Notes: a model not told the origin generated them from the sequence alone. A stretch of 64,000 bases of DNA from Tatumella ptyseos ATCC 33301 (GCF_000735525.1 NZ_JMPR01000018.1:62001-126000), one strand, 5' to 3'. Shown: positions 25,493-36,093, counted from the stretch's first letter. Numbers and translations are program-made.

Positions 25493-25510
25493 CCTCAAGT
25501 TAACTTGAGG
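25493..25510. promoter_or_regulatory. SoxR operator in the soxS promoter
   Basis: The perfect 18-bp palindrome CCTCAAGTTAACTTGAGG is the SoxR binding site. On the minus strand it sits in a 19-bp spacer between TTTACC (-35) and TATACT (-10), the over-long spacing that MerR-family activators correct. SoxR represses its own gene or leaves it constitutive and activates soxS when its iron-sulfur cluster is oxidised. Confidence 0.95.
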
Positions 25511-25521
25511 TAAAGCATGAA

Positions 25522-26052
25522 ATGAAAAAAGAGAGAAATTATCCTAAGCCGGTACTGACCCCCGGAGAGGTGGCCAGGCGAAGCGGGGTTGCTGTCTCCG
25601 CGCTGCATTTCTACGAGAGTAAGGGGCTGATCTCCAGTAGCAGAAATAGCGGCAATCAGCGCCGTTATAGCCGTGATGTGCTGCGCCGTGTCGCCATTAT
25701 TAAGGTGGCTCAGCGTATCGGCCTGCCGTTATCCGAGGTCAGCGATAACCTGGCCTTACTGCCTGCAGATAAACGGATGTCTGCCAGTGAGTGGGAAACG
25801 CTGACCGGTTACTGGCGGGCAGAACTGGATAAGCGGATAGAATCACTGACCCGCCTGCGGGATGATTTGAACGGCTGTATCGGTTGTGGCTGTTTATCCA
25901 TGCGGGATTGTCCGTTACGTAATCCGGGGGATCATTTAGCTGACCGCGGGCAGGGGGCGGTCCTGCTGGAACAAGGACAGGAAGAGCACGCCGACGGCCA
26001 TTCTGCTGCGCTGTCAGGCCGGCAAAAGAAGCAATTCCAAAACAAAGGTTGA
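25522..26052 (+). CDS. soxR: SoxR, redox-sensing MerR-family regulator
   Basis: 176 aa. The N-terminal MerR helix-turn-helix ([20 protein letters not shown]) is followed by a dimerisation helix. The [2Fe-2S] Cys cluster is C119-C122-C124-C130 ([12 protein letters not shown]), with the same residue numbers as E. coli SoxR. A polar Gln/Gly-rich tail makes it about 20 residues longer than the 154-aa E. coli protein. Divergent from soxS with the shared operator in between. Confidence 0.95.
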   Translation: MKKERNYPKPVLTPGEVARRSGVAVSALHFYESKGLISSSRNSGNQRRYSRDVLRRVAIIKVAQRIGLPLSEVSDNLALLPADKRMSASEWETLTGYWRAELDKRIESLTRLRDDLNGCIGCGCLSMRDCPLRNPGDHLADRGQGAVLLEQGQEEHADGHSAALSGRQKKQFQNKG

Positions 26053-26207
26053 AAGTCGCTCTTATAACCGGATAATCACCGACCTTTCAGGGGCGGTGAC
26101 GCGTGTTTATCCTGCTCCGGCGGCATCCGCCGCCATCTCAAAAAAATGCTGCTCTGACGACAGACGCATCACTAATAAATAATAATATCTATACCAGAGG
26201 ACTTTTT

Positions 26208-27557
26208 ATGTCTTACGACCCGCGGCCATCTTCAGGACGGCTGGACAGGTGGTTTAAAATTTCTGAGCGGGGCAGCAGTCTGCGCCAGGAAGTGATTGCC
26301 GGGCTTACTACCTTTCTGGCCATGGTCTATTCAGTGATTGTTGTGCCGGAGATGCTGGGTTCTGCCGGGTTTTCGCCCCAGGCAACCTTTGTTGCGACCT
26401 GCCTGGTGGCCTGTTTTGGTTCTTTGCTGATGGGATTGTGGGCAAATCTGCCGCTGGCGATAGGTTGTGCGATATCACTGACGGCGTTTACGGCATTCAG
26501 CCTGGTGATTGGCAAACATATCTCTGTCCCTGTGGCGACCGGAGCGGTGTTTCTGATGGGCGTGCTGTTTACCCTGGTTTCTGTGACCGGCATCCGGGGC
26601 TGGATCTTACGTAACCTTCCTAAGGGCATCGCCCACGGAACCGGCGTCGGGATTGGCTTATTTCTGTTATTGATCGCCGCAAACGGTGTCGGGCTGGTGG
26701 TAAAAAATCCGGAAGCGGGTTTACCGGTTGCGCTGGGGCATTTTACGTCGCTTCAGGCACTGATGGCGCTGGGCGGACTGGCTGCCATTATCGGCCTCGA
26801 AAAACGTCGTGTCCCTGGCAGTATCGTCTGGGTGATCATTGCCATTTCTCTGGCAGGATTGTGGCTTGACCCGTCTATCCGCTATCAGGGCATTTTTGCT
26901 TTGCCTCACCTGCAGGATGCTCAGGGGCATTCGCAGTGGTTCAGCCTGGATATCGCCGGAGCATTACATCCGGCGGTCTTACCCGTGGTACTGGCACTGG
27001 TCATGACGGCGGTCTTCGATGCCAGCGGCACCATCCGTGCGGTGGCCGGTCAGGCCGATCTGCTGGATGACGACGGGCAAATTATCAACGGCGGAAAAGC
27101 ACTGACCAGTGATTCGGTGACCAGCCTGTTTGCCGCAGTGGTCGGGGCTTCCCCGGCGGCAGTCTATATCGAGTCAGCGGCAGGAACGGCTGCAGGCGGG
27201 AAAACCGGGCTGACGGCCGTGGTGGTCGGGTTGCTGTTTTTAATGGTGTTGTTTATGTCGCCGCTGGCCGGTCTGGTTCCGGCGTATGCCACGGCACCGG
27301 CGCTGATGTATGTCGGCTTACTGATGTTAAAAAATGTCGCCAAAGTCGTTTCCGGCGATACTGTGGATGCCATGTCGGGACTGGTCACCGCCGTGTTTAT
27401 TGTACTGACCTGTAATATCGTGACCGGGATTATGCTGGGGTTTGTGACCCTGGTCATCGGACGGTTGTTTGCGGCTGAGTGGCGGAAGCTGAACAGTGCC
27501 ATCGTGATTATTGCTGCGGCGCTGGCGATATTTTACGCAGGAGGCTGGGCGCTTTAG
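26208..27557 (+). CDS. ghxP: GhxP-like guanine/hypoxanthine permease
   Basis: 449 aa from ATG 26208 (AGAGGA upstream), exactly the length of E. coli GhxP (YjcD). An in-frame start at 26103 is too far upstream. AzgA-like NCS2 transporter with 12-14 membrane segments. Conserved family stretches include [36 protein letters not shown] and [20 protein letters not shown]. soxR-ghxP-yjcE is the same order as in E. coli. Substrate is inferred from that synteny. Confidence 0.85.
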   Translation: MSYDPRPSSGRLDRWFKISERGSSLRQEVIAGLTTFLAMVYSVIVVPEMLGSAGFSPQATFVATCLVACFGSLLMGLWANLPLAIGCAISLTAFTAFSLVIGKHISVPVATGAVFLMGVLFTLVSVTGIRGWILRNLPKGIAHGTGVGIGLFLLLIAANGVGLVVKNPEAGLPVALGHFTSLQALMALGGLAAIIGLEKRRVPGSIVWVIIAISLAGLWLDPSIRYQGIFALPHLQDAQGHSQWFSLDIAGALHPAVLPVVLALVMTAVFDASGTIRAVAGQADLLDDDGQIINGGKALTSDSVTSLFAAVVGASPAAVYIESAAGTAAGGKTGLTAVVVGLLFLMVLFMSPLAGLVPAYATAPALMYVGLLMLKNVAKVVSGDTVDAMSGLVTAVFIVLTCNIVTGIMLGFVTLVIGRLFAAEWRKLNSAIVIIAAALAIFYAGGWAL

Positions 27558-27711
27558 CGCCTGTCCCCGGGGGATTACTCTGTAAACCTCTGACAATTAT
27601 GGTCTGTCGCACATCAGGATGCACGTATTGTAATGGTTTTGTTTTACACTATGGGCATTCCGGAAATGTGCTATCACCATTAACTGTTGCAGAAGAGGCT
27701 AGAAAGTAAGC

Positions 27712-29361
27712 ATGGAAATCTTCTTTACCATACTGATTATGACCCTGGTGGTCTCCCTGTCCGGGGTGGCCAGCCGGTTACTCCCTTTCCATATTCCACT
27801 GCCTCTGATGCAGATTATTGCCGGGGCCATTCTTGCATGGCCTTCTATCGGGTTACATGTTGATTTCGACCCGGAACTCTTCCTGGTATTGTTTATTCCG
27901 CCGTTGTTATTTGCCGATGGCTGGAAAACGCCGACCAGTGAGTTTCTGCATCATGGCCGTGAAATCATCGGGCTGGCACTGGTGCTGGTGTTGATCACGG
28001 TGGTGGGGATCGGTTATCTGATCTACTGGACGGTACCCGGTATCCCGTTGATCCCGGCCTTTGCGCTGGCGGCGGTGCTTTCCCCGACAGATGCGGTCGC
28101 ACTGTCCGGGATTGTCGGTGAGGGCAGGATCCCTAAGAAAATCATGTCGATTGTCCAGGGGGAAGCGTTGATGAACGATGCCTCCGGCCTGGTGTCACTG
28201 AAATTTGCGGTCGCGGTCGCGATGGGAACCATGGTGTTTACCTGGTCAGGTGCCACTATTGAGTTTCTGAAAGTGGCTGTGGGCGGGCTGCTGGCCGGTG
28301 TTGCCATTTGCTGGCTGTACGGTAAATCATTACGTTTGCTGAGCCGCTGGAGCGGTGATGATCCGGCCACACAGACCGTCCTGCTGCTGTTACTGCCTTT
28401 TGCCTCTTACCTGATTGCTGAACATTTCGGTTTCTCAGGTATCCTGGCGGCTGTCGCGGCCGGGATGACCATCACCCGTTCCGGCATTATCCGTCAGGCC
28501 CCGCTGGCGATGCGCTTACGTGCAAACAGTGTCTGGCAGATGCTGGAATTTGTCTTTAACGGCATGGTGTTCCTGATGCTCGGGTTACAATTACCGAGCA
28601 TCCTGGAAACATCGATTGTTCAGGCCAATGCCGATCAGAATGTCAGTATCTGGATCCTGTTGATGGATGTTGGCATGATTTACATCGCGCTACTGGCCGT
28701 GCGGTTTGGCTGGTTGTATGTGATGCAACGTTTCAGTCTGCGCTTACTGAAGAAGAGTCCGCTGGAATTCAGCAACTATTCCTTGCGTGAATTGTTCGTT
28801 GCCACCTTCGCCGGGGTTCGCGGGGCGGTGACGCTGGCCGGTGTGTTATCTATTCCGCTGTTCATGGTCAATGGTGATGCTTTCCCTGCCCGTTACGAAC
28901 TGGTTTTTCTGGCCACCGGCGTTATCATGTTCTCGCTGATTGCCGGGGTGGTTATCTTACCGTTGCTGCTACGGGGAATGCCGGGAATGGATCACAGTGA
29001 GAATGCCCGTGAGCTGCGGACGGCCAGGGCGGTGATGGCAAAAGTCGCTATCGACAGTCTCTATAAAATGGAAGAGCGTCTGGCCAAAGACAGTGAAGAA
29101 AACATCGACCCGGATCTTCTGAAGGAGGTCAGTTCCCGGGTGAGCGGTAATCTGCGTCGCAGGATTGACGGTAAGGACGATCCTGAACGGGTACTGTTTG
29201 CAGAGAACCTGGAACGGCGTTTCCGTCTGACCGCACTACGTTCTGAAAGGGCAGAGGTTTATCATATGCGCGCCACTCAGCAGATCAGCAATGAGTCGAT
29301 GCAAAAACTGTTGCGTGACCTGGATTTGCTGGAAGCATTACTGATAGAAAAAGAAGAGTAA
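27712..29361 (+). CDS. yjcE: YjcE, CPA1-family Na+/H+ antiporter-like protein
   Basis: 549 aa, equal to E. coli YjcE. About 12 membrane helices span residues 1-420. The CPA1 signatures are present: AAVLSPTDAVALSGIVGEGR with EALMNDASGLVSLKFAV (conserved Asp residues for cation/proton exchange) and FAGVRGAVTLAGVLSIP. The C-terminal 130 residues are a charged cytoplasmic helical tail. E. coli YjcE transport activity is poorly characterised, so the function is family-level. Confidence 0.9.
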   Translation: MEIFFTILIMTLVVSLSGVASRLLPFHIPLPLMQIIAGAILAWPSIGLHVDFDPELFLVLFIPPLLFADGWKTPTSEFLHHGREIIGLALVLVLITVVGIGYLIYWTVPGIPLIPAFALAAVLSPTDAVALSGIVGEGRIPKKIMSIVQGEALMNDASGLVSLKFAVAVAMGTMVFTWSGATIEFLKVAVGGLLAGVAICWLYGKSLRLLSRWSGDDPATQTVLLLLLPFASYLIAEHFGFSGILAAVAAGMTITRSGIIRQAPLAMRLRANSVWQMLEFVFNGMVFLMLGLQLPSILETSIVQANADQNVSIWILLMDVGMIYIALLAVRFGWLYVMQRFSLRLLKKSPLEFSNYSLRELFVATFAGVRGAVTLAGVLSIPLFMVNGDAFPARYELVFLATGVIMFSLIAGVVILPLLLRGMPGMDHSENARELRTARAVMAKVAIDSLYKMEERLAKDSEENIDPDLLKEVSSRVSGNLRRRIDGKDDPERVLFAENLERRFRLTALRSERAEVYHMRATQQISNESMQKLLRDLDLLEALLIEKEE

Positions 29362-29398
29362 GGCGGATGGCCGGGGAACGCAGCTCCCCGGCCGGATA

Positions 29399-30301
29399 TC
29401 AGAGTGTTAACAGCGCAGAACTGTCCGGCCAGTAGTCCCGACAGCATTGGATCCATGCCCGGGTACTGCTTGAGATGTAATTACCTTCCCGCCAGACCAG
29501 CCCCAGAGTCCAGGTCAGTTCCGATTCCAGAGGCAGCCAGAGCAGTGATGCCGGGTCAAGGCGCTGACAAATAGGCTCCGGTAAAATCGCCACCCCCATC
29601 CCTGCCTGTACCATGGTTGCCAGAAAATCCCATTGTCCGCTCTGGATAGCAATATCCGGGGTCAGCCCCTGGCGCTGGAAAGATTTACTGATTTGGCGAT
29701 TAAGCGAAAATTCTTCGTTGAAAACCAGCAGAGGATAACGGGCAACCTCTTCCAGCGTCAGACGCTCGCGGGCCTGCCACTCTTCGGTGCGCGGTACCAG
29801 CACACATAACCGGTGTTCTAACAGAGGCAGAACCTGGAGAGGGAATTCATTTTCTGCCGGCAGCGCTGTCATGGCGATATCCAGCCGTCCCTGCAGTACG
29901 GCCTGTTGGGCGGCCAGTCCGCCGAATTCGGAAATTTTAAGTTCCACACCCGGATAACGTTTATGGAAAGCAGAAATAGAGCCGACAATCTGCATACCGA
30001 CCATGGGCGGAATACCCAGCCTGAGTTCGCCGGTTTTTAACTGGTTGATATCGCCGATTTCGGCTTCCAGCTGGCGGAATTCCTGCAGTATCGTCAGTCC
30101 GCGCTGATAAACCGCTTTACCGCTGTCGGTCAGGTAGAGCTTACGCCCTTCTCTTAGTAACAGCGTGCATCCCAGCTCTTCTTCCAGCTGACGCAGCATT
30201 TTGCTGATGGTCGGCTGGGTGACGTATAACTTTTCTGCCGCACGGGTAAAACTCTGCTGACGGACTACTTCAGTAAAGTAGCGAATCGCCTTTACATCCA
30301 T
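29399..30301 (-). CDS. LysR-family regulator divergent from a CidA/CidB pair
   Basis: 300 aa. The N-terminal winged helix-turn-helix is typical (AIRYFTEVVRQQSFTRAAEK, LYVTQPTISKMLRQLEEELG), and the rest is a periplasmic-binding-like effector domain. It is divergent from the cidA-like gene across 102 bp. The same pairing is known for CidR-type regulators that control cid/lrg operons in response to acetate or pyruvate overflow. I infer it controls the adjacent pair. Confidence 0.8.
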   Translation of the reverse strand: MDVKAIRYFTEVVRQQSFTRAAEKLYVTQPTISKMLRQLEEELGCTLLLREGRKLYLTDSGKAVYQRGLTILQEFRQLEAEIGDINQLKTGELRLGIPPMVGMQIVGSISAFHKRYPGVELKISEFGGLAAQQAVLQGRLDIAMTALPAENEFPLQVLPLLEHRLCVLVPRTEEWQARERLTLEEVARYPLLVFNEEFSLNRQISKSFQRQGLTPDIAIQSGQWDFLATMVQAGMGVAILPEPICQRLDPASLLWLPLESELTWTLGLVWREGNYISSSTRAWIQCCRDYWPDSSALLTL

Positions 30302-30403
30302 AACTATTCCTAAATGGCATGGTTAAGATAATTTTAGTTCATTTTATTCACCCGGTAACCAGGTTGTATACTTCCTGTATCAATTATTCGTGAGGAGTTC
30401 ACC

Positions 30404-30832
30404 ATGCTTGCAGCCCTTCGTTCACAGCGGCTGACAAAATTACCCCATTTGTTGCAGTTGCCTGTGCAGGTACTGATTTATATTGGTCTGTTTTTATTTT
30501 CTGAACAATTGGTGGTCTGGCTGCATATTCCCCTGCCGGCGAATATTGTAGGCATGGTACTTCTGCTGTTTCTGATTGTGAGCCGCGTCCTGCCATTAAA
30601 ATGGGTAAAAGCAGGGTCCAACTGGCTGCTGGCCGAGATGTTACTGTTTTTTATCCCTGCGGTGGTGGCGGTCATTAATTACGGCCCGTTGTTACGCCAG
30701 GATGGCGTGCGTATCTGCCTGGTGATCGCTATCAGTACCATGCTGGTACTTGTTGCAACCTCGCTGGTGGTGCAACGTATCTACCAGTTTGAGATCGCTC
30801 GTGCAGAGCGTAAGCTGGTCCGTCATGAGTGA
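30404..30832 (+). CDS. CidA/LrgA-family (YohJ-like) membrane protein
   Basis: 142 aa with four membrane helices. The sequence (PVQVLIYIGLFLFSEQLVVW, LHIPLPANIVGMVLLLFLIV) is the CidA/LrgA/YohJ pattern, described as holin-like and more recently linked to pyruvate transport. Good Shine-Dalgarno (GGAG). Overlaps the cidB-like gene by 8 bases. Close to E. coli YohJ (132 aa), but the LysR linkage is the Cid arrangement. Confidence 0.85.
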   Translation: MLAALRSQRLTKLPHLLQLPVQVLIYIGLFLFSEQLVVWLHIPLPANIVGMVLLLFLIVSRVLPLKWVKAGSNWLLAEMLLFFIPAVVAVINYGPLLRQDGVRICLVIAISTMLVLVATSLVVQRIYQFEIARAERKLVRHE

Positions 30833-31526
30833 TTTTCTTGTCAGTGTTCTTTGTTTTGTACTGACGCTACTGGTGTATTACGTGAATAAGCGGCTGTATA
30901 CCCGCTGGCGTAAGCTGATCCTGATGCCACTGGTGATGACCCCGATGGTACTGGTGGTCATGCTGCTTATTACGCATATTACCTGGAAAGATTATATTGC
31001 CGACAGCCACTGGCTGATCTGGTTGCTGGGGCCTGCCACACTGGCGTTTGCGGTTCCGGTGTATGAGAACATTGCCATTATCAAACGCCACTGGATGTCA
31101 CTGACCGCGGGTGTGATCACGGCAACCCTGGTTGCCGTCTGTAGTTCTGTGTGGCTGGCCCGGTTATTTACCCTGCCGGTGGAGATCCAGCGGAGTCTGG
31201 CGGTTCGCTCGATTACCACGCCTTTTGCGCTGGCAGCCGCTAAGCCGGTAGGAGGACAGCCGGATCTTGTCGCATTGTTTGTGGTGCTGACCGGGGTATT
31301 TGGTATGGCAATGGGAGATTTTCTGTTTCTGCGTATTGCCATCAAACAGGGCATGGCGAAGGGCGCAGGTCTGGGTGCTGCGTCACACGGTGCCGGCACG
31401 GCCAGAGCCTATCAGATAGGCCCTCAGGAGGGGGTGGTCTCCAGCCTGGTGATGATGCTGGCTGGCGTGGTGACGGTGCTGGCTGCGCCTATTATTGGTC
31501 ATGTTATGTGGACGTTGAAAAACTAA
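30825..31526 (+). CDS. CidB/LrgB-family (YohK-like) membrane protein
   Basis: 233 aa from ATG 30825; the frame is open back to 30750 but inside the cidA-like gene. Six to seven membrane helices. Conserved CidB/LrgB stretches are clear (RSITTPFALAAAKPVGGQPD, GAASHGAGTARAYQIGPQEG). Acts with the upstream CidA-like partner. Same length as E. coli YohK (231 aa). Confidence 0.88.
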   Translation: MSDFLVSVLCFVLTLLVYYVNKRLYTRWRKLILMPLVMTPMVLVVMLLITHITWKDYIADSHWLIWLLGPATLAFAVPVYENIAIIKRHWMSLTAGVITATLVAVCSSVWLARLFTLPVEIQRSLAVRSITTPFALAAAKPVGGQPDLVALFVVLTGVFGMAMGDFLFLRIAIKQGMAKGAGLGAASHGAGTARAYQIGPQEGVVSSLVMMLAGVVTVLAAPIIGHVMWTLKN

Positions 31527-31644
31527 AGCATTTCAGAATACGACGAAAGTTACTTCCGTTTACTTAGAAACCTGTTGCCGGTTGTTTTCCTTGCTGTTCA
31601 AATACCCGCGCAGCACGTCTTTTAATTTTTCGGGAGTAAATATA

Positions 31645-32187
31645 ATGAAAAAAACCATCCTGGCCCTCGGGCTGGCCGGTCTGGTCACCAGCGGTATGGC
31701 GCAGGCCGTTGAAGGAAGTGTGGATGTCGGGGAACACAGCACTAACCTGAGTGTGGGGCTTGGCAGTCAGTCTCCGGGCCTGTTCCTGAAAGGAAACTGG
31801 TTACGCAGCAATGATGATGGCAGCGTGAGTGGTGCCACACTGGGCTATAACCTCTCTGTGGGGCCGTTTAACGTCTCTCCGGCCGCTAAAGCCCTGTTTA
31901 CCCATCCGGCAGACGGTAAAGACGGCTTTACCGTAGCGGTCGGCTCCGGTGCAAGCTACCAGCTTAACAGCATGTGGGGCCTGTACGGTGAGTATTACTA
32001 TGCACCAAAATCCTTCTCTGACCACCTGGAGCGCTATCAGGAAGTCGCTGGCGGGATAAGCTTCAGCCCGATTTCACTGGTAAGCTTACGTGCCGGCTAT
32101 CAGTATGTGGGCCTGAAGAACACCAACAATAATAAGGATAACGTGCTGGTTGACGGTCCTTATATCAGTGCTTCAGTCAGCTTCTGA
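31645..32187 (+). CDS. yfaZ: YfaZ-family outer membrane protein
   Basis: 180 aa from ATG 31645 (GGGAG upstream), the same length as E. coli YfaZ. A Sec signal peptide (KTILALGLAGLVTSGMAQA) is followed by alternating amphipathic strands of a small beta-barrel. It ends in Phe (ISASVSF), the outer-membrane sorting signal. Function unknown. An upstream ATG at 31582 would put the signal peptide internally. Confidence 0.85.
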   Translation: MKKTILALGLAGLVTSGMAQAVEGSVDVGEHSTNLSVGLGSQSPGLFLKGNWLRSNDDGSVSGATLGYNLSVGPFNVSPAAKALFTHPADGKDGFTVAVGSGASYQLNSMWGLYGEYYYAPKSFSDHLERYQEVAGGISFSPISLVSLRAGYQYVGLKNTNNNKDNVLVDGPYISASVSF

Positions 32188-32197
32188 TCATGATATA

Positions 32198-32251
32198 GTC
32201 CCGCGGAAGGTGATCCCGCGGGACACCGCAGGGACGCAAACTGCGTCCCTG
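32198..32251. terminator. Paired hairpins between convergent yfaZ and acs
   Basis: Two perfect stem-loops. One is GTCCCGCGG/CCGCGGGAC (32198-32206, 32216-32224). The other is CAGGGACGCA/TGCGTCCCTG (32229-32238, 32242-32251). Neither has a long T-tract, but the position between convergent genes suggests termination in both directions. Confidence 0.55.
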
Positions 32252-32254
32252 GTT

Positions 32255-34219
32255 TCAGCCCTTGCCGGGCAGGTTAATCGTCTGTTGTTCTTCCAGTAAT
32301 CTCTCAACGACCCCCGGGTCTGCCAGCGTGGATGTGTCGCCAAGCCCTGAGGTTTCTCCGGCCGCAATCTTACGCAGGATCCTGCGCATAATTTTCCCTG
32401 ACCGGGTTTTCGGTAACATCTCCGCCCAGTGTAAAACATCCGGAGTCGCTAGCGGGCCGATTTCTTTACGTACCCACTGGCGGACGTCTGTATAGAGTTC
32501 CGGTGTCGGCTCTTCGCCGGCATTGAGCGTAACATACGCATAGATGGCCTGGCCCTTGATGGCATGAGGGATCCCGACAACGGCGGCCTCGGCAATTTTA
32601 GGATGTGACACCAGGGCAGATTCGATCTCTGCCGTGCCCAGACGGTGGCCGGAAACATTTAACACATCATCCACCCGCCCGGTGATCCAGTAGTCCCCGT
32701 CGGCATCACGGCGTGCACCGTCACCACTGAAGTAACAATTTCTGAAGGCCGAGAAATAGGTTTGTTCAAAGCGGGCATGGTCGCCGAACAGCGTCCGGGC
32801 CTGGCCTGGCCAGGAATCAGTGATCACCAGATTCCCTTCACAGGCGCCTTCCAGCGGAACCCCGTCGTTATCCAGCAAGGCCGGCTGTACACCAAAGAAC
32901 GGACGTGTGGCCGACCCGGCTTTGAGTTCGGTTGCCCCGGGTAGCGGGGTGATCATTAAGCCGCCGGTTTCTGTCTGCCACCAGGTGTCGACAATCGGGC
33001 AATGACTGTTACCGATGGCGCGGTAATACCATTCCCAGGCTTCCGGGTTAATCGGCTCACCGACGGAGCCCAGAATACGCAGACTGTCACGCCGGGTGCC
33101 GGCAATGGCACTTTCCCCTTCGGCCATCAGCGCACGGATAGCTGTGGGTGCGGTGTAGAGGATAGACACCTGATATTTGTCGACCACCTGGGCCATCCGG
33201 GCCGGTGTTGGCCAGTTAGGCACACCTTCAAACATCAGGGTGGTTGCACCACAGGCCAGCGGGCCGTAGACCAGATAGCTATGACCAGTGATCCAGCCGA
33301 CATCTGCAGTACACCAGTAGATATCTTCCGGATGATAATCAAAGACATATTTAAAGGTCGTGGCTGCGTATACCAGATATCCGCCGGTCGTATGCAGAAC
33401 GCCTTTGGGTTTCCCTGTAGAACCCGAGGTGTAGAGGATGAATAGCGGATCTTCGGCATTGACCGGCACCGGGGTGTGTTCTGCATCGGCAGACGCCATC
33501 AGCTCATGCCACCAGAGATCCCGCCCGGTCAGCCATTCGCCCGGGGCGCCGGTACGTTTGAAGACAATGACTTTTTCGGCGCTGGTGACCGTCGGGTTTT
33601 TCAGTGCTTCGTCGACGTTTTTCTTCAGCGGAATAGGACGTCCGGCACGGATACCTTCGTCTGCGGTGATCACTATTTTGGCGGCGCAGTCAGTGATACG
33701 TCCGGCAACGGCATCCGGCGAAAAACCGCCAAAAATGACGGTATGCACGGCACCGATACGGGCGCAGGCCAGCATTGCGATAGCGGCTTCAGGCACCATC
33801 GGCATATAAATGGCGACCACGTCCCCTTTTTGTACGTTCAGCGCCGTCAGCATATTCGCTGCGCGGCAAACCTGCTCATGCAGTTGACGGTAAGTCAGTT
33901 GCCGGCTCTGGCTGGCATCATCGCCTTCCCAGAGGATAGCGGTTTTATCCGGGTGAGTGGCCAGATGGCGGTCAATACAGTTAGCGGCAAGATTCAGTGT
34001 CCCGTCTTCATACCAACGGATACGTATATCACCCGGTGCAAAAGAGGTATTTTTTACTGTCTGATAAGGTGTGATCCAGTCGAGGATGTGGCCCTGTCGA
34101 CCCCAAAAAATATCCGGTTGTTCCACGGACTGCTGATACATCGCGGTATATTGCTCGGCATTAATCAACGCGTTGGCGGCAATTTCCGGGGATATCGGGT
34201 GCTTATCATGGTGGCTCAT
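32255..34219 (-). CDS. acs: Acetyl-CoA synthetase
   Basis: 654 aa from ATG 34219 ([20 protein letters not shown]), aligning with the E. coli Acs start; an ATG at 34261 would add 14 residues. ATP-dependent conversion of acetate and CoA to acetyl-CoA. The AMP-binding motif ([20 protein letters not shown]) and the C-terminal acetylation site ([13 protein letters not shown]) are present. The usual partners yjcH and actP (acetate permease) are absent from this neighbourhood. Confidence 0.97.
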   Translation of the reverse strand: MSHHDKHPISPEIAANALINAEQYTAMYQQSVEQPDIFWGRQGHILDWITPYQTVKNTSFAPGDIRIRWYEDGTLNLAANCIDRHLATHPDKTAILWEGDDASQSRQLTYRQLHEQVCRAANMLTALNVQKGDVVAIYMPMVPEAAIAMLACARIGAVHTVIFGGFSPDAVAGRITDCAAKIVITADEGIRAGRPIPLKKNVDEALKNPTVTSAEKVIVFKRTGAPGEWLTGRDLWWHELMASADAEHTPVPVNAEDPLFILYTSGSTGKPKGVLHTTGGYLVYAATTFKYVFDYHPEDIYWCTADVGWITGHSYLVYGPLACGATTLMFEGVPNWPTPARMAQVVDKYQVSILYTAPTAIRALMAEGESAIAGTRRDSLRILGSVGEPINPEAWEWYYRAIGNSHCPIVDTWWQTETGGLMITPLPGATELKAGSATRPFFGVQPALLDNDGVPLEGACEGNLVITDSWPGQARTLFGDHARFEQTYFSAFRNCYFSGDGARRDADGDYWITGRVDDVLNVSGHRLGTAEIESALVSHPKIAEAAVVGIPHAIKGQAIYAYVTLNAGEEPTPELYTDVRQWVRKEIGPLATPDVLHWAEMLPKTRSGKIMRRILRKIAAGETSGLGDTSTLADPGVVERLLEEQQTINLPGKG

Positions 34220-34729
34220 AGCAGGTTTCCACGTCTGTTTGTTGGTTTTATGGTTATACAATTTTGTTTAGATGGTGTTAAAAAAATGTGTTGTATTTGA
34301 GTTGCTGATCACGCAGCGGAGAAAAGTCGGATTATCAGGCGGTAACTCCCTGAACTATAAAGTAACGATTGAAAGTAACAGTTATTACCTTTTCCTATGA
34401 ATCACTCTGTAAATCTATAAGATTTATGAAATTTATTGTCGTGATGATCGGACAATGAGACGGGGATTTGCAGTGGATTATCTCTTTTTATAACAGTTAG
34501 TTATATAAAAACTGAAGATCCTGAATGACCTTTTCGGGTTAAGTTAACTTTTTACAGATTTCGGAATAAGGTTGCCAGAACCGGGGTGAAAATGGTACTT
34601 ATCTCACTCTTATGCAGGGTGTTATGTGTTTTTTCCCACGGAAAAGAGCTGTTTTACCCGGTGTTTGTTCACTTCACTGAGTAGTTTTTTGCTGAAAAGC
34701 GAAAAGGAAGTCTGACTAAGGAATTAAAA
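34220..34729. promoter_or_regulatory. 510-bp divergent control region of acs and gltP
   Basis: AT-rich, no gene visible. It must hold the promoters of both divergent genes. E. coli acs is CRP-dependent, but I found no site here that fits TGTGA-N6-TCACA. Confidence 0.5.
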
Positions 34730-36040
34730 ATGAAAAAAGGCATAAAGATTAGTCTTGCCTGGCAAATACTGATTGCACTGATTTTAGGTATTGTAGCGGG
34801 TACCGTTTTGCATAATCAGCCTGAATACCGTGACTGGTTAATCCTCAATATTCTGAAACCGGCCGGTGATATTTTTATTCATCTGATTAAGATGATTGTT
34901 GTTCCTATTGTGGTTTCTTCACTGATTATCGGTATTGCCGGTGTCGGTGATGCTAAAAAGCTGGGGCGGATCGGCGTTAAAACGATCCTCTATTTTGAGA
35001 TAATCACCACAGTTGCCATTATCCTTGGGATCACGCTGGCTAATGTGTTCCATCCGGGCGCGGGCATCGATATGTCAACGCTGACCACGACGGATATCTC
35101 TAAATACGAGGCGACCACCCAACAGGTAGAAAGTGGTGCGCACAGCCTGGTCAGCACTATCTTATCCATTATCCCGCAGAACATTTTTGTGTCGCTGGTG
35201 AATGGCGATATGCTGGCCATTATTTTCTTCTCTGTACTGTTTGGCATGGGGCTGTCTGCGCTGCCTGCGGAACAACGTGACCCTCTGGTCTCTGTGTTCC
35301 GTGGCGTGTCTGAAACCATGTTCAAAGTGACGAATATGATCATGCGCTATGCACCGGTGGGTGTTTTTGCCCTGATCACCGTCACACTGGCGAATTTTGG
35401 TTTTGCCTCACTGCTGCCGCTGGCAAAGCTGGTCGGTCTGGTGTACGTGGCCATTTTACTGTTCGCCTTTGTGGTTCTGGGGATCGTCGCCAGGATTTGC
35501 GGACTGCGCATTATGACGATTATGCGCATCCTTAAAGATGAACTGATCCTCGCTTATTCCACCTCGAGTTCAGAGACGGTACTGCCACGGATCATGGAAA
35601 AGATGGAGGCCTATGGTGCGCCAAAGTCAATTACCAGCTTTGTGGTGCCGACGGGTTATTCTTTTAACCTGGATGGTTCGACGCTGTATCAGAGTATTGC
35701 TGCCATCTTTATCGCGCAGTTGTATGGTATCGATTTATCGCTGACCAGCGAAATTGTCCTGGTGCTGACCCTGATGGTGACCTCGAAAGGTATTGCCGGT
35801 GTGCCGGGCGTATCCTTTGTGGTACTGCTGGCGACCCTGGGCAGTGTGGGTATCCCGCTCGAAGGGCTGGCCTTTATTGCCGGGGTTGACCGTATTATGG
35901 ATATGGCGCGTACCGCCCTCAATGTCGTGGGTAATGCACTGGCAGTATTAGTGATTTCCCGCTGGGAAGGGCAGTTCGATACTGAAAAAGCCTTAGCCTA
36001 TGAGCAAAAAATGAAGGCGCATCAGCTGGCTAACGACTAA
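34730..36040 (+). CDS. gltP: GltP, proton-glutamate/aspartate symporter
   Basis: 436 aa, nearly identical in length to E. coli GltP (437). DAACS-family features are present: re-entrant loop serine motif (AYSTSSSETVLPRIMEKME), NLDGST motif (GYSFNLDGSTLYQSIAAIFI) and C-terminal GVDRIMDMARTALNVVGNA. About 8 helices plus two hairpins. Takes up L-glutamate and L-aspartate with protons. Divergent from acs. Confidence 0.95.
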   Translation: MKKGIKISLAWQILIALILGIVAGTVLHNQPEYRDWLILNILKPAGDIFIHLIKMIVVPIVVSSLIIGIAGVGDAKKLGRIGVKTILYFEIITTVAIILGITLANVFHPGAGIDMSTLTTTDISKYEATTQQVESGAHSLVSTILSIIPQNIFVSLVNGDMLAIIFFSVLFGMGLSALPAEQRDPLVSVFRGVSETMFKVTNMIMRYAPVGVFALITVTLANFGFASLLPLAKLVGLVYVAILLFAFVVLGIVARICGLRIMTIMRILKDELILAYSTSSSETVLPRIMEKMEAYGAPKSITSFVVPTGYSFNLDGSTLYQSIAAIFIAQLYGIDLSLTSEIVLVLTLMVTSKGIAGVPGVSFVVLLATLGSVGIPLEGLAFIAGVDRIMDMARTALNVVGNALAVLVISRWEGQFDTEKALAYEQKMKAHQLAND

Positions 36041-36057
36041 GCACTGTTTGTTTGTCC

Positions 36058-36093
36058 CGGCTCTCTGCCCGGTCCTGCCGGTGCAGAGAGCCG
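36058..36093 (+). terminator. Terminator after gltP
   Basis: Perfect 11-bp stem CGGCTCTCTGC / GCAGAGAGCCG with a 14-base loop, followed by CTTTCCTG. Short T content, moderate strength. Confidence 0.6.

Noticed and set aside
33476-34300. Long open frame antisense to acs
   Set aside because: Overlaps a well-conserved gene on the other strand; codon pattern is a by-product of acs.
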